NCBI GenBank assembly: GCA_014773175.1
Contig: VXCM01000450.1
Coordinates: 1-64,000, forward strand
DNA from: Lucifuga dentata
Lineage: Eukaryota > Chordata > Actinopteri > Ophidiiformes > Bythitidae
Direction of reading: 5' to 3'
DNA length: 64,000 nt
Below are positions 9,876-22,219 of the stretch, piece by piece; positions within the stretch are counted from its first letter, which is position 1; every line of letters begins with the position of its first letter. The notes below the pieces were generated by a model that worked only from the letters and a program-made list of their open reading frames with translations, ran no database searches and was not told the DNA's origin. Both the position numbers and the translations under genes were made by a program.

Positions 9876-12716
9876 ATTCCCAGGTGGATGAATAGGTGTT
9901 GAAAGAAAAAGTCTTTACCACAGACATTCTGTGCGGTAAACGTTACTACACAAATGGATTTCAATATTTAAATCAAAAATTTGAAAAATTAAATTCTAAA
10001 ACATCCACCAACAAATTTTAAAAACTTGATTTAAAAAAAGTGTCAATCTGAGGGGAAACTTTCTTCAAATCTAGACTTCAAAACAACAGGTTCCTGCCTT
10101 TATCTGTTATCTGCTTAGAGGAAAGCAACAGAAAATACCAATTCAATCACACGGCCAAGTTTCTGCTCAGCTGGTTGCACAGGGAAAATATCAGATATGC
10201 ACCAGCATTCTGGCTTCCTGGCTTATTTGGATTTTGACTGGATCTTTATCTTTGCCTGGATCAAATAAGCACTAAATAGGATCGAAAGAAGTGTTTTAAA
10301 CTTTACAAAAACAGCTGACCAGGGAACTTATGCTTTGGGGTCTTAAAAATCAATTAAAATATGATAAATTATAATACTCCCAGTGGGTACTACTGGGAGT
10401 ATTACAATTATAAGTAGTCTGTTTTTGGTCTGGTTTTGTACAAAATCATTTTTTAATAATTAACTGAGTTTGTGCACTATTTTCATTACTATTTTTTTTC
10501 TTTTCTTTGTCCCTCTGAAAAATGTTGTTAAAGAGTAAAACACTATGATAATACAGTACGTGCCTGAATAAACTACACCTCACATGCTCAGTAGGCGAAC
10601 TCGGGATCTGACCGAAATAGAATTTCATCTAAAGGGGAAACAAAATTTGCATGTTGAAAACTAAACGATATAAACAGCAGAAAGCTTGACTGAAGGCCAT
10701 GATGAGGTTAAGGATGAGAAGTCTGAGAAATATGCATTCAATCTACCCAAGGGAAGCACGGGACCAACGCTTAAGTTCCAATAAAACAACGACCATTGTG
10801 AAGTGTTTTAACGTAAAATATCACGACCAAACATGCCCATTTGGAACAAAACTATCCCCAGAAGGTAAGAACCACAATATGATCAAGCCTGGCCATCACG
10901 CCTTTGTACCAAGGATGAATGACATGGTTATGCAGCAAAGGTGTCACTTCTCCCATTAATCCTTTTTTGATGATAACTTTGCACAGTCAGATTTACAGCT
11001 TGTTGTAACCAAAACTGATTCACCCATGGAAGACTTAATTAAACATTAGCTAAAACAGGCAAAGACGTAAGCTGGCTGAGTTATGGTATGCAGTAACATC
11101 ACTATTAAACATCACATTACTCAGCACTTATACATATTGTATTTAAAGTAGATGATTGTCTTCAACGCCTTTCCTGAGAGGACAGAATCTCCATAACCAT
11201 ATTGACAACAAATGTAAATTTTAATATTGGGGTATCATCTGATTATTCAGTCTGACTGGGATTGGCTATAGTGTTCCTGTGCTGCTTTCACTGTCAGTCA
11301 CGTAATAAAGTTGTACAAACCTGATCACCTGGAACTGTCTTATGGCTAATCTAGTTGCCAATGCCTATTCTCATTAAGCTACATGATACATAACATAATC
11401 TTTAACTAGAGAACGGCGAGAAAGTGAGAAAGATCAGGATCAATAACGCCTCTGTAATTATTTCATGCTCATATTATTCCTTATATCTGTTATTACACAG
11501 TTCTTAATAGTATGTTGTACTGTAATCTTTTCTGAAGGTAACTGGATTCCTGCTGGTAATTTAAAGACAATTACACATTGACAACAATGTGTTTTGTTTG
11601 CTTCAATATAATAGATCCTTGTTGTTTGTGTTATTTGTAAGTCATGGTATTATATTGCATTTCATGTTGCTTGATGCTTCTTGCACTAACTGTTTTGCAA
11701 ATAATAAACCCACCAATTAGGGCATCATCAAACTAGTTTGAGTTTATTTCTTGCTAACTCATTTAGTGGGTTCATTCATTTTCCAGCTTGTAGCTTCAGC
11801 CTGATTTTGCATTGATGTTAGCTAAAGAAACAGAAATCCTCTTTACCGCTGCCGTCTACATTTCCCAGGTGTCTTATTGAAAGAAGATCAACATGCTGGA
11901 GGCAAACTGCATTTAGTCCTCTGCTGCACGATGTGATTGGTGATAGATCAGACTGTATTAGGTAACAAAGGACTTGAATTATGTGGCAGTCAAATCAATA
12001 GCAGCATCTTTTGATCTCATTCTTTGTGTGTCTGTGTGTGCGTGAGGCACAGAGATTACTATTTTTGTAGCGTAGATAGATGTGTCCCTCTGGAAGCTAT
12101 ATTGTTATATTTGCCTATTAGTTCTCCAAGCTAAGAGGCAATACAACAGTTTGTGTTACTTTCTGAAATTTCACAATGACATTTTTCAACAAATATTTCT
12201 TTTGTTTCTCTTGTTGATGAATCAGTGTTTTTAATCATGAAAACTGCTTCTGTCCATGTCTCTCTCTCTCGCTTTATTAGGTCGCAGTGCAGATAATGTG
12301 TATGTTGACAATGTACACTCACGCATGTGCTCGAGTGTGTGCCTGCTTGTCATCGTGAGTCTAGTATTGTGTGTCAGTGGGCTCTTAAGGTCAGATCAGA
12401 CAGTGCTTATTTTTGTCAGCCTCTGCAGTTTGGTGAGGATGCTAATCTGGAGCTGTCAGAGCCTTTCTGTTTGCCTTATGAATGTATATGACCTTGTTAC
12501 CAAGGAGAGACTGCAATTTGGATGTGAAGTCTATCAATTTTATTTTGGAGAAAGAATTGTCACTCAGGGTTCATAGGGATTTTGAGGAAAAAAAAAAAGA
12601 AAAAAAAGATTATTAAGATGTAGATCTAACCAATGCATGTCTTACTTTTAGACTCATAAAATTCCCCAAGGCCAGGTCCATAACAAAGGAAGAAACTTCA
12701 GTTTTTACAATATGAA
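9876..12716. other. Non-coding stretch
   Basis: Unique-looking AT-rich sequence with one perfect hairpin (10372-10404) and an A-rich run at about 12588-12609. The open frames at 10699-10959 and 12256-12576 have no recognisable domain. No gene is supported. Confidence 0.55.
10372..10404. repeat. Perfect 13-bp hairpin
   Basis: 'taatactcccagt' (10372-10384) and 'actgggagtatta' (10392-10404) are exact reverse complements around a 7-base loop. Pairing continues imperfectly outward through 'ataaatta' and 'caattata'. There is no T-run on either side that would suggest a terminator, and the organism is eukaryotic. It is probably a template-switch fold-back. Confidence 0.85.
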
Positions 12717-13147
12717 GCCAAATCCCATAATCTCAAAATCAAATGTTCAGGTGATATACCCACCATAAAATTCAACGGTTCACCTACCTACACACAATTA
12801 TAGAAGGTACGGTCATTTTAATTTCTTGGTGAAAGCACATTTCTCCTGGGATTATATTCCCTGCCAGAGAAATACATTTTCTTCCGCGTAGCTCTGCGTT
12901 GGATCGGTTAAATTAAGTAACTTCAACAGAAAAATAACACTGCAGTTCACTGTGATGGATTACTTATCTCAAGCATATTTCAAGTCTCTATAGGTTGATT
13001 TTTACAGCGTACTAGAATGAACTGAAACCAATGGCAGTCTGGAAGGTAGGAAAAACAATTTTAAATTGACAGCCCCAATGGTATGTTTTGTAATTTTGTG
13101 TGTGTGTGTGTTTGTGTCAAACATGCAAAACTGATATGGTGCTTTAA
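12717..13147 (-). mobile_element. TTAA-flanked MITE-like DNA transposon, copy C (truncated)
   Basis: The same family in reverse orientation. Its outer end at right is 'caaacatgcaaaactgatatggtgct' split before TTAA (13144-13147). Moving left come 'cagcgtactagaatgaactg', 'cctgggattatattccctgc' and 'gatatacccaccataaaatt'. The other end of the element is missing: after 'gccaaatcccataatctc' (about 12717-12734) the family sequence stops. About 130 terminal bases are therefore lost. A short TG run at about 13097-13113 interrupts the arm. Confidence 0.75.
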
Positions 13148-15338
13148 CTGATAGTGTTATTGTGTTCTTGTTATACACATCATTAATTGTATTATGATGA
13201 GATGCAAGGTACAAGTTTCAGCTGTCCTTGGAGGGTGTGTGACATTTTGCTCTTTTCTGTACGACAACCCTCCCATATGAAAATCCTGTCTGCTACGTGA
13301 GCAGAATGAGAAGCAGTTAAAGCAGTAAGTGTTGTATAATGTCAGGATATATTCCTTTTCTGCTAATCCACTGTATTGAGATAAGTGAGAAATAGGAATG
13401 CTGAAAAAAAAAATACATGAATTTATCACTGCAGACTATTGTGTGGCAAAGCCAGGAATATGACTTGAGGAGATTAAAGCCGAGGCCATAAGAGCACGGC
13501 AGGTTTCCAAGGAAACAAGCTGTGCTACGGACAAGGACTTTTTGATGGCTGGGCTGCCAATAGTCCTGCTGCACGCTTACATTTTACACACTGTTCAATT
13601 ACTGAAAGAAAATGCCACAAAGCCATTCACACTCATTCTGCAACAATAACACTATAGCAAAAATACCATATACACCAAATGTGTACCTGACTTGACGTGG
13701 AAAATATCTTGATAGGATTTATAACATGATGTCTTTATGGATGAAAACATGCTTTGAAACAAGAGTTGGGTTATAAAGCCAGCGTTTTTTCCATGAATGT
13801 GGATAGATAGTATTAGGGAATGTTTTTCTTATTACTGCAAAATCTCTTTAACCATTAATGATTGATTTACAAATCATGATTGTTGAAAACTGCAAAATGT
13901 CTGCTGCATAATGTGTTGTAACGTTGTCATCAGATCCCACACTGCTTTCTGCAGTTCAGATGTATCTGACACTGTGAGGCTTTGACGTGTGTGTGGGATT
14001 TATGACTCCTTTCAGGCTAGACGGTCCATGCCGACTTGCACTGTGCATTATTTAAAACTCTGACAGAGTGTTTTCAAGTTTGTCCAACATTTTTTTTCTC
14101 TTTTTTTCCCTCTTGCTTTCCCGCTCGTGTTCAGCTGGGTGCCAAAACGTGGCTACGTGGAGCAATTCTGGGGTATATAGTGTATGGTGGGAAAGCAGGG
14201 GTGGTCTGTGTGTGGCAGAAGCCTGCACTAGGATTAATTTGTGTGACGTGAATTAATGGTTGACTGAAGTGTGGCTGATGCTCTCAGTTTCAGCTACAAA
14301 CTGCGGCATGGCTCTAGATGAGATCCCATAGCACTAGATCACCCACCCAGCCTTTCAAAAATGGAGCATGTACACCCAGCAAATGAAACAATGTTGTCGC
14401 CCAAATCAGTTTTTTCCTGTCTGATGCAATCCTCTCTATCAGAGTGCTTCAGTTACAACTTTTGCCCCCTTTGATTGGACTGGAAATGGTCTCATTCCTC
14501 ATGATTATCCTGTGATATCAAGTTCACAGCATGAAGAAGACCCAGAGGTAAGACTCATCACGTTCCCTCTCATCTGGCCAAAAATATGCTGCTATTCTGG
14601 GAATCCTCTATTTTTCTGTCACATATGAAACTGTACTTGCTCCTTCTTCCAGGGAAAGGAAAAAAAAGCACATATTTTATATTTAATCCTTTATTGTATC
14701 TGAATGCAGAGAGGGAAATGAAATGTCTTTGGTGTGTGAGTGCGTGCGTTTGTATGGCTTAAACTAAAGCTGTCTTTTATCCCACAATGGGATTCATTTA
14801 TTCTATCGGTTTCACATTTGTAGTGACATTATAGTCACACCAAATGTGAGTTTCAGTTAGAATTCTGGAAAAGTAGCAAGTCTTATTTTGAAGAATGAGT
14901 ATTGTTGTCTGTATCTGTACATTGCAAGCAATCAATCATGCTTTTATTTCCGTAATTGCAGTTTTAGAGCACTTAAGGGAAACTGTTTAAGCACTGAGAT
15001 AACAGTTGGTAATGTGGCTGTGCTATGCGTAGCTATTGATTTTCTGCTTGGTGTCATTGGCTGTGGTATTTTCAAAGCCGTTTAGTCTGAAACCAAATCA
15101 TTGTTTTTCTGTGCTTCTGCTGGAGACAACAATGTTGCAATGAGATACCTTAACAGCATCTTCAGATGGAAAGTGTAATGAGTCTGGGGCACTGAGGTTA
15201 AAACATGGATAAATATTTTATTGAACTTCTCAATGTAACCCAGTACAGACAATTCTACATGCACATTCCAATTTAACTTACTCCAAAATAGAGATCAACG
15301 GAAGTCAAATCGGTTTTAATGTCAATAAATTATTATTA
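13148..15338. other. Non-coding stretch, no features seen
   Basis: Several overlapping short frames lie near 13157-13574 and 14036-14256 without recognisable domains. T-rich and A-rich short runs are present. No gene can be supported. Confidence 0.55.
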
Positions 15339-15591
15339 GGCTCTCTCCATGTCTGCAGGTGCTCTGGTTTCCTCCAGTCATAACACACATTATGTATGGG
15401 AGGTGAATTGGAAACTCTAAAATCACCCAAAGGTGTGAATGAGTTTGTCTGTCTGGATGATACACTCCTAACCTGACCAGGATTCCCTTTGTCTTGCCCA
15501 ATGGATGCTGATGATTGGCTCCTCCAGCCCTCCACAACCTTGCAGAGGCTAAGTGAGTATATAGAAAATGAATGGATGGATGGGTGGATGG
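15339..15591 (+). mobile_element. LINE 3'-end copy with ATGG tail
   Basis: Degenerate but well-ordered match to the common fish LINE 3' region. It has 'ctctccatgtctgcaggtgc' and 'tggtttcctccagtcata', then 'attggaaactctaaaatcac', 'ggtgtgaatgagtttgtctg', 'ccaatggatgctgatgattg', 'ctccagccctccacaacctt' and the terminal 'gaatggatggatgggtggatgg'. The tail marks the 3' end, so the copy is on the plus strand and 5'-truncated. Open frames over this interval on either strand are remnants, not host genes. Confidence 0.75.
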
Positions 15592-17322
15592 TCACTATAA
15601 ACCAGTCATACTCATACTTTTCGTATTATTTGATTATCTGCAGCACATCGCTGCGACACAACGAGTCAAATTTTCGGTTAAAAAAAAAAAAAATTAGGAC
15701 CTCAATCCGACCCTGGCTTAACTGACCTTTGTCTTACTGAAAACTTTCTTTGTGGACATTTAAGATTTGTATTTGAGTACCCCTATTATAAACAAAACAG
15801 ACCAACACAAAGAACGTTGGCTACCTTCTACCTAATATTTTATGTTGTGTTCCACCTGGAACACAACTTAAAATACTAGGTCAGATTTTGTGTGAAATTT
15901 GCATGATGCTTTACAGCAAAAACACAGAAAAGAGAATGTTGTTCTTCCAGGGGAGCATTCAGCTTTTCTCACAAGTGAATTCAATCAGAATACCTTTGAT
16001 CAAGAGGATTTATGAGATGTTAATTTTGATGAAGCAGCAGCAAAAATAAAATAAATAAATAAACACATCACAAGGTAACAACTGCCTTATGTATGATCTC
16101 ATTTATGGTGCTTCTCCCTGAGTGACTCTGAAAGACATAAATGATCACAGCTGGTGCCTCTGGGTGCCAGCACAGGGATATGGATGCACTCTCCTTCAAA
16201 GCATGCAAAGCTTCATAATCAATAATATGACAACTATATGTTATTGTTATAAAATTATATTGTTAAAATGCTTCACAGAGGAGGCTATAAGATACATTTA
16301 ACAATATGTATGACCATAAAGCCAAGCAGTGCTAACTGAAATTCACAAGAGAGTTTGAAGTTCATGGCTTTAAATGAAAAAAATGATAAACATAAAAGAC
16401 ACAAATACTAGTAACTCACCTAGTTCACATGGTTTTAACCATAAATTTGATTTATTGATTGGACTAGTTTTATGGCTGAATTCATAATGCTTTAACATAC
16501 CATTTTCATATCCCATCTGTATATAGAGTGCAGTAAAAGACAAAGTCATATTTCTGTCACTGCTCTGTTGATGAGTAACGATGCTTGTCAGGTTGAACCT
16601 GTCCTAGTTGACAATATCCCAAAAAGTAATTGTTCATATTCCAGTTACCGGGGTGCTGAGATAAATATTATTCTAACAACATAAAGTAAATGACTGCCAG
16701 CTGTAACTAATGATTTGGATATTATCATACATGCAAACAGTTACAGTCTGAAGTTTACTCAGTTCAGTTCAACTGTTTTGGGTAATTTGCTCTCCAACTC
16801 TGCATATCATTCATTAGTTGTTTTTCAGAGGCTATTTGAGGTTTGACGTTATTGTGTTCAGCTTTTAAGGCTTCTGTCTCAAACCATGGTGCATCAGGGA
16901 GTGGATTGAGGGGAGCCAGTGGCCAAACATCATTCCCATGCACGTTGTACAGCTTACTAGAAAAATCCCAAAATATAGTGTAAAAAGCAATGAGCAATGG
17001 CAGGTTGGCCACTGGGAGCACCAGGAGTTTTCCTGGTGGGTTTACTGACATCGATCACTCGCGGCCAATGCAATGTAAAATATAACCATGGCCTGACTAT
17101 CAGCCCAGGAAAGTGAAGCTCAGAGGCGGTCAGGTGAAAGAGCTCCCAAATGGTCATGATTCAATTGTTTTAAGCAAAATTTAATCAAGATCAGGCGCAT
17201 GCATGCATGTCATTGCTTTGTTTTGATGAGTGACTGCAGCTGAGGTGAGGCAAACACAAAGGCGCAGAGGTTAAGGAGTCTGACATTAATTTTATGCTCA
17301 CATGATTTTAGCTTTATCAAAT
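15592..17322. other. Non-coding stretch
   Basis: Contains a 13-A run at about 15681-15693 and an (AAAT)n run at about 16042-16065. A 95-codon reverse frame at 16764-17051 has no recognisable domain. No gene can be supported. Confidence 0.55.
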
Positions 17323-17412
17323 TCCATCCATCCAACCTCTATACCTGTTTATCCTGTGCAGAGCTGTGGGAGGGCAAGAGGCAGAGTACAGCCAAGACAC
17401 ATCCATCACAGG
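17323..17412 (-). mobile_element. LINE 3'-end fragment, reverse orientation
   Basis: 'ccatccatccaacctctata' followed by 'cctgtttatcctgtgcagag', 'gtgggagggcaagaggcaga' and 'gtacagccaagacaca' is the reverse complement of the same ATGG-tailed LINE 3' end as at 15339-15591. Only the last ~90 bases are present. Confidence 0.65.
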
Positions 17413-17637
17413 CCTGCTTCGGAAAATTTAAAAAAAAAGAAATATGTTTTTCCCCCCAATGTTATGCAACAGGTTTTGCGCTGTCCTCTATTTTTACTCA
17501 ATATTAATGCATTGTATTATTTTCAATTATTAACATTAATGGAGATGTACGGTAAGTCAAAGGTCTGGGGCTGTTTTTGCTCTGGTCACTGCATTTATTT
17601 TTCTTTGCTTTGAACAAAACATTTTCCTATGTCACAG

Positions 17638-17805
17638 CAGAGAAAACACAGCTGCAGCATAGCACATGCAACCAAAGTTTGATTTAGATTCGCCATTAGC
17701 ATTAACAATAAAACGGAATATTATCAGTGCTTGCTCATTAGTTTAGTGAGTTTTAAATCAAACTTACCCGTGACTACTTTATTAGCTGCAGCTGTGTTTT
17801 CCATG
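17638..17805. mobile_element. Small terminal-inverted-repeat element (MITE-like), 168 bp
   Basis: The left arm 'agaaaacacagctgcagc' (17641-17658) pairs with the right arm 'gctgcagctgtgttttcc' (17785-17802). Pairing resumes further in, with 'aagtttgattta' (left) against 'taaatcaaactt' (right). The interior has no coding capacity. Ends beginning CAG/CATG suggest a hAT-type MITE, but the flanking 8-mers 'tgtcacag' and 'tgtcgaca' only partly match, so the target duplication is unproven. Confidence 0.6.
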
Positions 17806-18288
17806 TGTCGACACTTCTGTGAAAATAGCTCCATTAAGAAGCAAATTTAACATTTGTTAAGAGTTAGTATACTTTATTTGTTTTGTGACTGAAGCCTATG
17901 CTGGGGACATCTGTTGTTGAGGTGGTATTATAATCATGCGCCACCCTGGAACTATGACAAAGATCACTGACTTATCTATGTCCTAATGTTCACTCAAGCA
18001 GAACCCTAATCGCTGCCAAAAACTTAACGATATAATCCTTTAAGCAAAATAGGGACATGCCTTGTGTAAGTACTGCCATTTGATTATGACAACAAAGTTA
18101 ACAAAAAGGAAAGAATAAATCTCCAGGAGTATTCATTGACAAAAGCTTGGTCTTTGTGACAAAGTGGCTGTGATATCATTTGTCATTTTAAATGTAACTT
18201 AGTATAGCAACAGAGTGAAATGTATTTTATATATATATTCTGAATGAGCTGATTTGTTTTTTGTATTTTGTGGTTTTAGTAAACCAGT

Positions 18289-18716
18289 GTGATTATGCCT
18301 GATGGGAGGAGGGAGGTGCTTTGCAGGTGTCCCTGCAGGTTGGAATGGGCAACCCCAGTGGGTTGGGCCCAGAGCATGGGATTATACAAGTAGTGGCCGC
18401 ATGGTAGCCAAACAAACAGGAAGGCCATGTTGTAAGTGCAGCTAAGTGCACGTCATTTTCCTTTGTTTAGATTTAGTTATTTGAAGTTTAGTTGAAAGTT
18501 TGCAGCTTTATTTTTTTTATTATTTTATTTTGATTCTTCTGTATTTTGGTTGCACGTGCACTTGGGAGCTCAAAAATAAATTATGCTGGGNTATTTTGAT
18601 TCTTCTGTATTTTGGTTGCACGTGCACTTGGGAGCTCAAAAATAAATTATGCTGGGAAAATTGAAGAGTCTGCCTTTCTTCGCCGGCCGTGACTCTCAGG
18701 CTACACTCCCTTACAG
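18289..18716 (+). mobile_element. LTR-like stretch (possible solo LTR remnant)
   Basis: This block is GC-richer than its surroundings at both ends ('gatgggaggagggaggtgct' and 'cttcgccggccgtgactctc'). An AATAAA-like 'aaaaataaattatg' sits about 60 bases before a 'cttaca' end, the order expected for an LTR (U3, poly-A signal, short U5). I could not define TG...CA ends with matching target duplications. The element call is tentative. It also contains an assembly-type duplication (18526-18656). Confidence 0.3.
18526..18656. repeat. 65-bp exact duplication around a single N
   Basis: 18526-18590 equals 18592-18656 with N at 18591. Same pattern as at 5195, 7348 and 53968. Probably an unmerged contig overlap. 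Confidence 0.9.
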
Positions 18717-18722
18717 TCTTTT

Positions 18723-18870
18723 ACATATATATATACATATATATATACACATACATATATATATATATATATATACATATATATACATACACATACATAT
18801 ATATATATACATATATACATACACATACATATATATATATATACATATATATACACACACATACACATAT

Positions 18871-18914
<44 letters not shown>

Positions 18915-18951
18915 NATATATCTCCATTTCTTTTTTTTTTTCTTTTTTTTA
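18723..18951. repeat. (TA)n/(ATACAC)n tract and poly-T
   Basis: About 200 bases of alternating pyrimidine/purine sequence (ATAT, with interspersed ACATAC and ACACAC) contain N at 18915 and are followed by T-rich runs to 18951. The long Tyr/Ile open frames here are artefacts. Length is uncertain because of the N. Confidence 0.95.
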
Positions 18952-21900
18952 ATTACAGTTGCAGAAATGTTGGTAGGGCTGTCAGCTAAGATCATGCCTA
19001 CAGCAATCGTTGCACTTTTAGTTGCAAAGCACTGACCTTGAAACAAGGTGGAGCTGCGTATTTTGAGCTCTGAACAATTTGTCTCTCCAATTTCTCTGCA
19101 ATTCCTGCAGTCCATCAATGTCATAAGTTCATTATTGATCAGGGACTGATGCGTCTCATGTTCACAGTCGGTTGTCTCCTGCTGTGTCCTCATCACTCAT
19201 GTATGTTTTGCACAGTGATATGTAGGGCATCAGAAAAGGAAAATAAAACGGAGCCTTGAAATGCGATTTCCAGTAACAATTACACCAGGAGCCCGGTATC
19301 ATATCAAGCTTTACTCAAATCTAAAATATCTCTATTTATGGATTTTTGTCAAACTTCACACTTTTGCGGATTTATTTTATGTGATTATTCAGATTCCAGA
19401 CTACACTAGTTTAAAGGCGATCTGTATTTACAGTCACTGTAGTGCACGACTGAAGGTCTAATATTTAAACTGAAATTTGCACAAGTCAGGGGACTTAGCT
19501 GCCTTCTAATAAGATGGATGTCCTGTATCTTTCCACAAGCAGCCAGAGGCATCGCACTGTATAAACAGCATCAGGAAATTACTGCAAATTGTACACAGAA
19601 ATGCGAGTATATGAACAAAATTTCCCATGTGATTGTCTCAGATCAATTCTGCAGCGCAAAGTAACATCGATCTCATTTAAATAAGTCAACAACTCCAAAG
19701 TATTTAAATTTTAGGACTCTGTAGACATGATGTTCCCCACCCCGGCATGTTAGTTTTGTGCTGATTGACTCAGTGGGCTGCCATTATTCCAGGGAGACCA
19801 AGCTGTAAATGTTCTCACTGCTTTTCCAGTTTATTTTCAGGTTACATCGTGGTTGGGGAATGTCAATTTATTGCCTGTTTTGTTTTTCTCTCAAATTAAG
19901 ATAAAGGCTGTAGAAGCAGCTCCACATTATTCATCGTATGACATGCTTTGTCGAGTATTCCCACAAGAGGAATTCCAGAGAGAAAAATCTTCAAAGCCAT
20001 GGCTCTATATGTCTGCCTCTCTGTTTCTTTATCTACATGTATGCCACACCTCACAAGATGTAGGAGTACACAGTGTTTTTATGGCCTGTCTGCGGGCTTA
20101 GACCTCAGAGTGATGTAACACAACTCTAACGCTGCTCTGGTGTAAAGAAGCATCTCAAAGCTATGTAGCTAAAGGGCTCTGAAGGTAAAGAACACAGTGT
20201 TATGCACATTAGAGCGTTAAGAGAAATGTCTTCATCTTGGCTCTAACAGGAAACAATATCAGCGCTGCTGTCGGACTCGCAGGTAGAGCTCAGCAGAGGC
20301 TATTTTAACTGTACGGCCTCTTTCCCTCTGCTGAGTAACACAGGGATTATCCGCTTATCCACTTTCACATATTTATGTGGCATTACTTATCTACAGTGAT
20401 AAAGAAATAAGTAGCTCTCAGTTTCTCTTTTCAGTAGTCTACCATTTGAAAGGTAATTGGTCAGTGCTTACACTGATGGATTGAGCAACAGCTACAGAGA
20501 ATTGTAATTTGTTCAGATAATCCTTTAAACGTGCAGTTGTGTAATTCTTGAGGGTTTTGCTGGACTGCAGACAAAAAGTATCTCACTGTCAAACTTAATT
20601 CAGCACATTTAGGGCACATTAAGGGAGGAATGCCAATGTCTGGCAATCAAACAAACCATTGTGAATTACCACTGCTATAGGGATTTCTCTCCTTTCATGC
20701 ATGGAACCTCAATTTAGCTTTGCACAGCCGTCTATCTGATCCTTTCATATTCCATATTCCACTTCTGTTGATTGAAAATTGAACTTTGTTTTTGAGTTTT
20801 GACAGTTTTTAGATTTTTTTTTTCCATCTGTCTGCATCTATAGTTGTGGTATATGCCATGATTGGCATAAACTGTTTTGTGTGTGTATATATACACATAT
20901 ATATATATATATATGCAGTTTGATCTTGCATCAGACATAACATATTGTGTGTAATGTGAACGTGAGGTACCAGCCCTCCTGTACTTGACCTATCATATTT
21001 TATTTAAAACTAATAATTTCTATTAAAGAGGGCTAAATACACCGCAACAAAAACAGACAAGATGAACAAATAAAAACAAATAAACAGAGATGGTAGTAAT
21101 AAACAATCTAATGGTTTAATCTGTGAAGTTCCAAAGCATGCTAAAATACCCCATGACAAAACAGACAGTTTTTAGATATTCAATAGGCATTCGCCCATTC
21201 AAAGTTCAACCAAACTCAACTTTGATCCACAAACACATAATCAATGAGAGCAGAGCTGTATGTGACGTAAACAAAAATAACACCAAATGATGGAGGAGAA
21301 ACTCATAAGCAGCATGCAGCACTAACACAAAACAAATCTAAAGTTGGACCATGATCTGAGCCAAAAAAGCAATTGCATAGTGAAACGTCAGCAGCCAGAC
21401 ACTGTCACCAGGGCCTGTCAACTTGCAGATGGTCCATCTATGCTCATAACTGAAAAGTTATGTTAGCTACATCACTGTTTGCTACAAAGCTATCTGCACT
21501 TCTTGATGACATGTGCTGGTTTTGTTTTAGCATCAGCACTCTGCTGCTTGTTTTAAGCACAGTATAGAGCGTCGGGTGTGTAAGCGGGGAGGTGAGTTAC
21601 ACGCAAATCGCTTCCTGCAGAGCAATTTCACTGAGGGCTAATGCGTAAGCAGCCTTAAATGTATTTATTTAAAATCACTGTCAGAAACTGCTAGCATGTT
21701 TAAATTACTTAAGTCTTTGCCAAATAAATGAAAAGGAAGAAAAAGAAAAAAAACTGAGGCCCTTGCAGTGCAGTTTGAGCTTGCAGCAGGTTACATTCAT
21801 TAACATACCACACAGCCTGCTTGCTTCTTGAATGGCAATGTTTTCCTTATTTGCTTCAGAAGCTCTTATCAAAAGTGCGAGACCTGGCAAGATCAAAGTG

Positions 21901-22119
21901 CAGCCTCGTGGTTTTCCCTCTGGCACTTTCTGACAGGGCAAGAGCTTTTAAAGGACTTGTGACAAGCACACTGCCTTTGAAGCGGATTAGTATTGTTACC
22001 GTCTCACGTTGCACAATGATGTTCACAGCAAACTGTCCCCAGAATTCAGTGGTTTAAACTATCAGGCTGAAATGAACCTCATACAAATTTCCCAGTTGTG
22101 AAATATTTGTTCTCATCAT
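18952..22119. other. Non-coding stretch
   Basis: No gene found. It includes a short TG/TA tract at 20878-20914. The open frames at 19853-20101 and 21821-22057 have no recognisable domain. No splice-bounded candidate exon stands out. Confidence 0.55.
20878..20914. repeat. (TG)n(TA)n microsatellite
   Basis: Mixed TG, TATACA and TA dinucleotides, read directly. Confidence 0.9.
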
Positions 22120-22126
22120 TTCAAAG

Positions 22127-22140
22127 NCCCCCCCCCCCCC
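22127..22140. repeat. Poly-C run with preceding N
   Basis: N at 22127 is followed by 13 C residues. This is a likely sequencing or assembly break in a homopolymer. Confidence 0.9.
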
Positions 22141-22219
22141 GAGCCTTAGTGCCATGCTATCACCATAAAGAACAGGTCCTCCATGGGTCCTACAAAAGCT
22201 ACTGCTGAAAAAATGTATT

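Noticed and set aside
16764..17051. 95-codon reverse frame
   Set aside because: No signal peptide, domain or splice context. It overlaps a second frame of similar length in another phase.
18649..19196. Long Tyr/Ile/His open frames on both strands
   Set aside because: They are translations of a TA/ACATAC tract and poly-T with an N. No gene.
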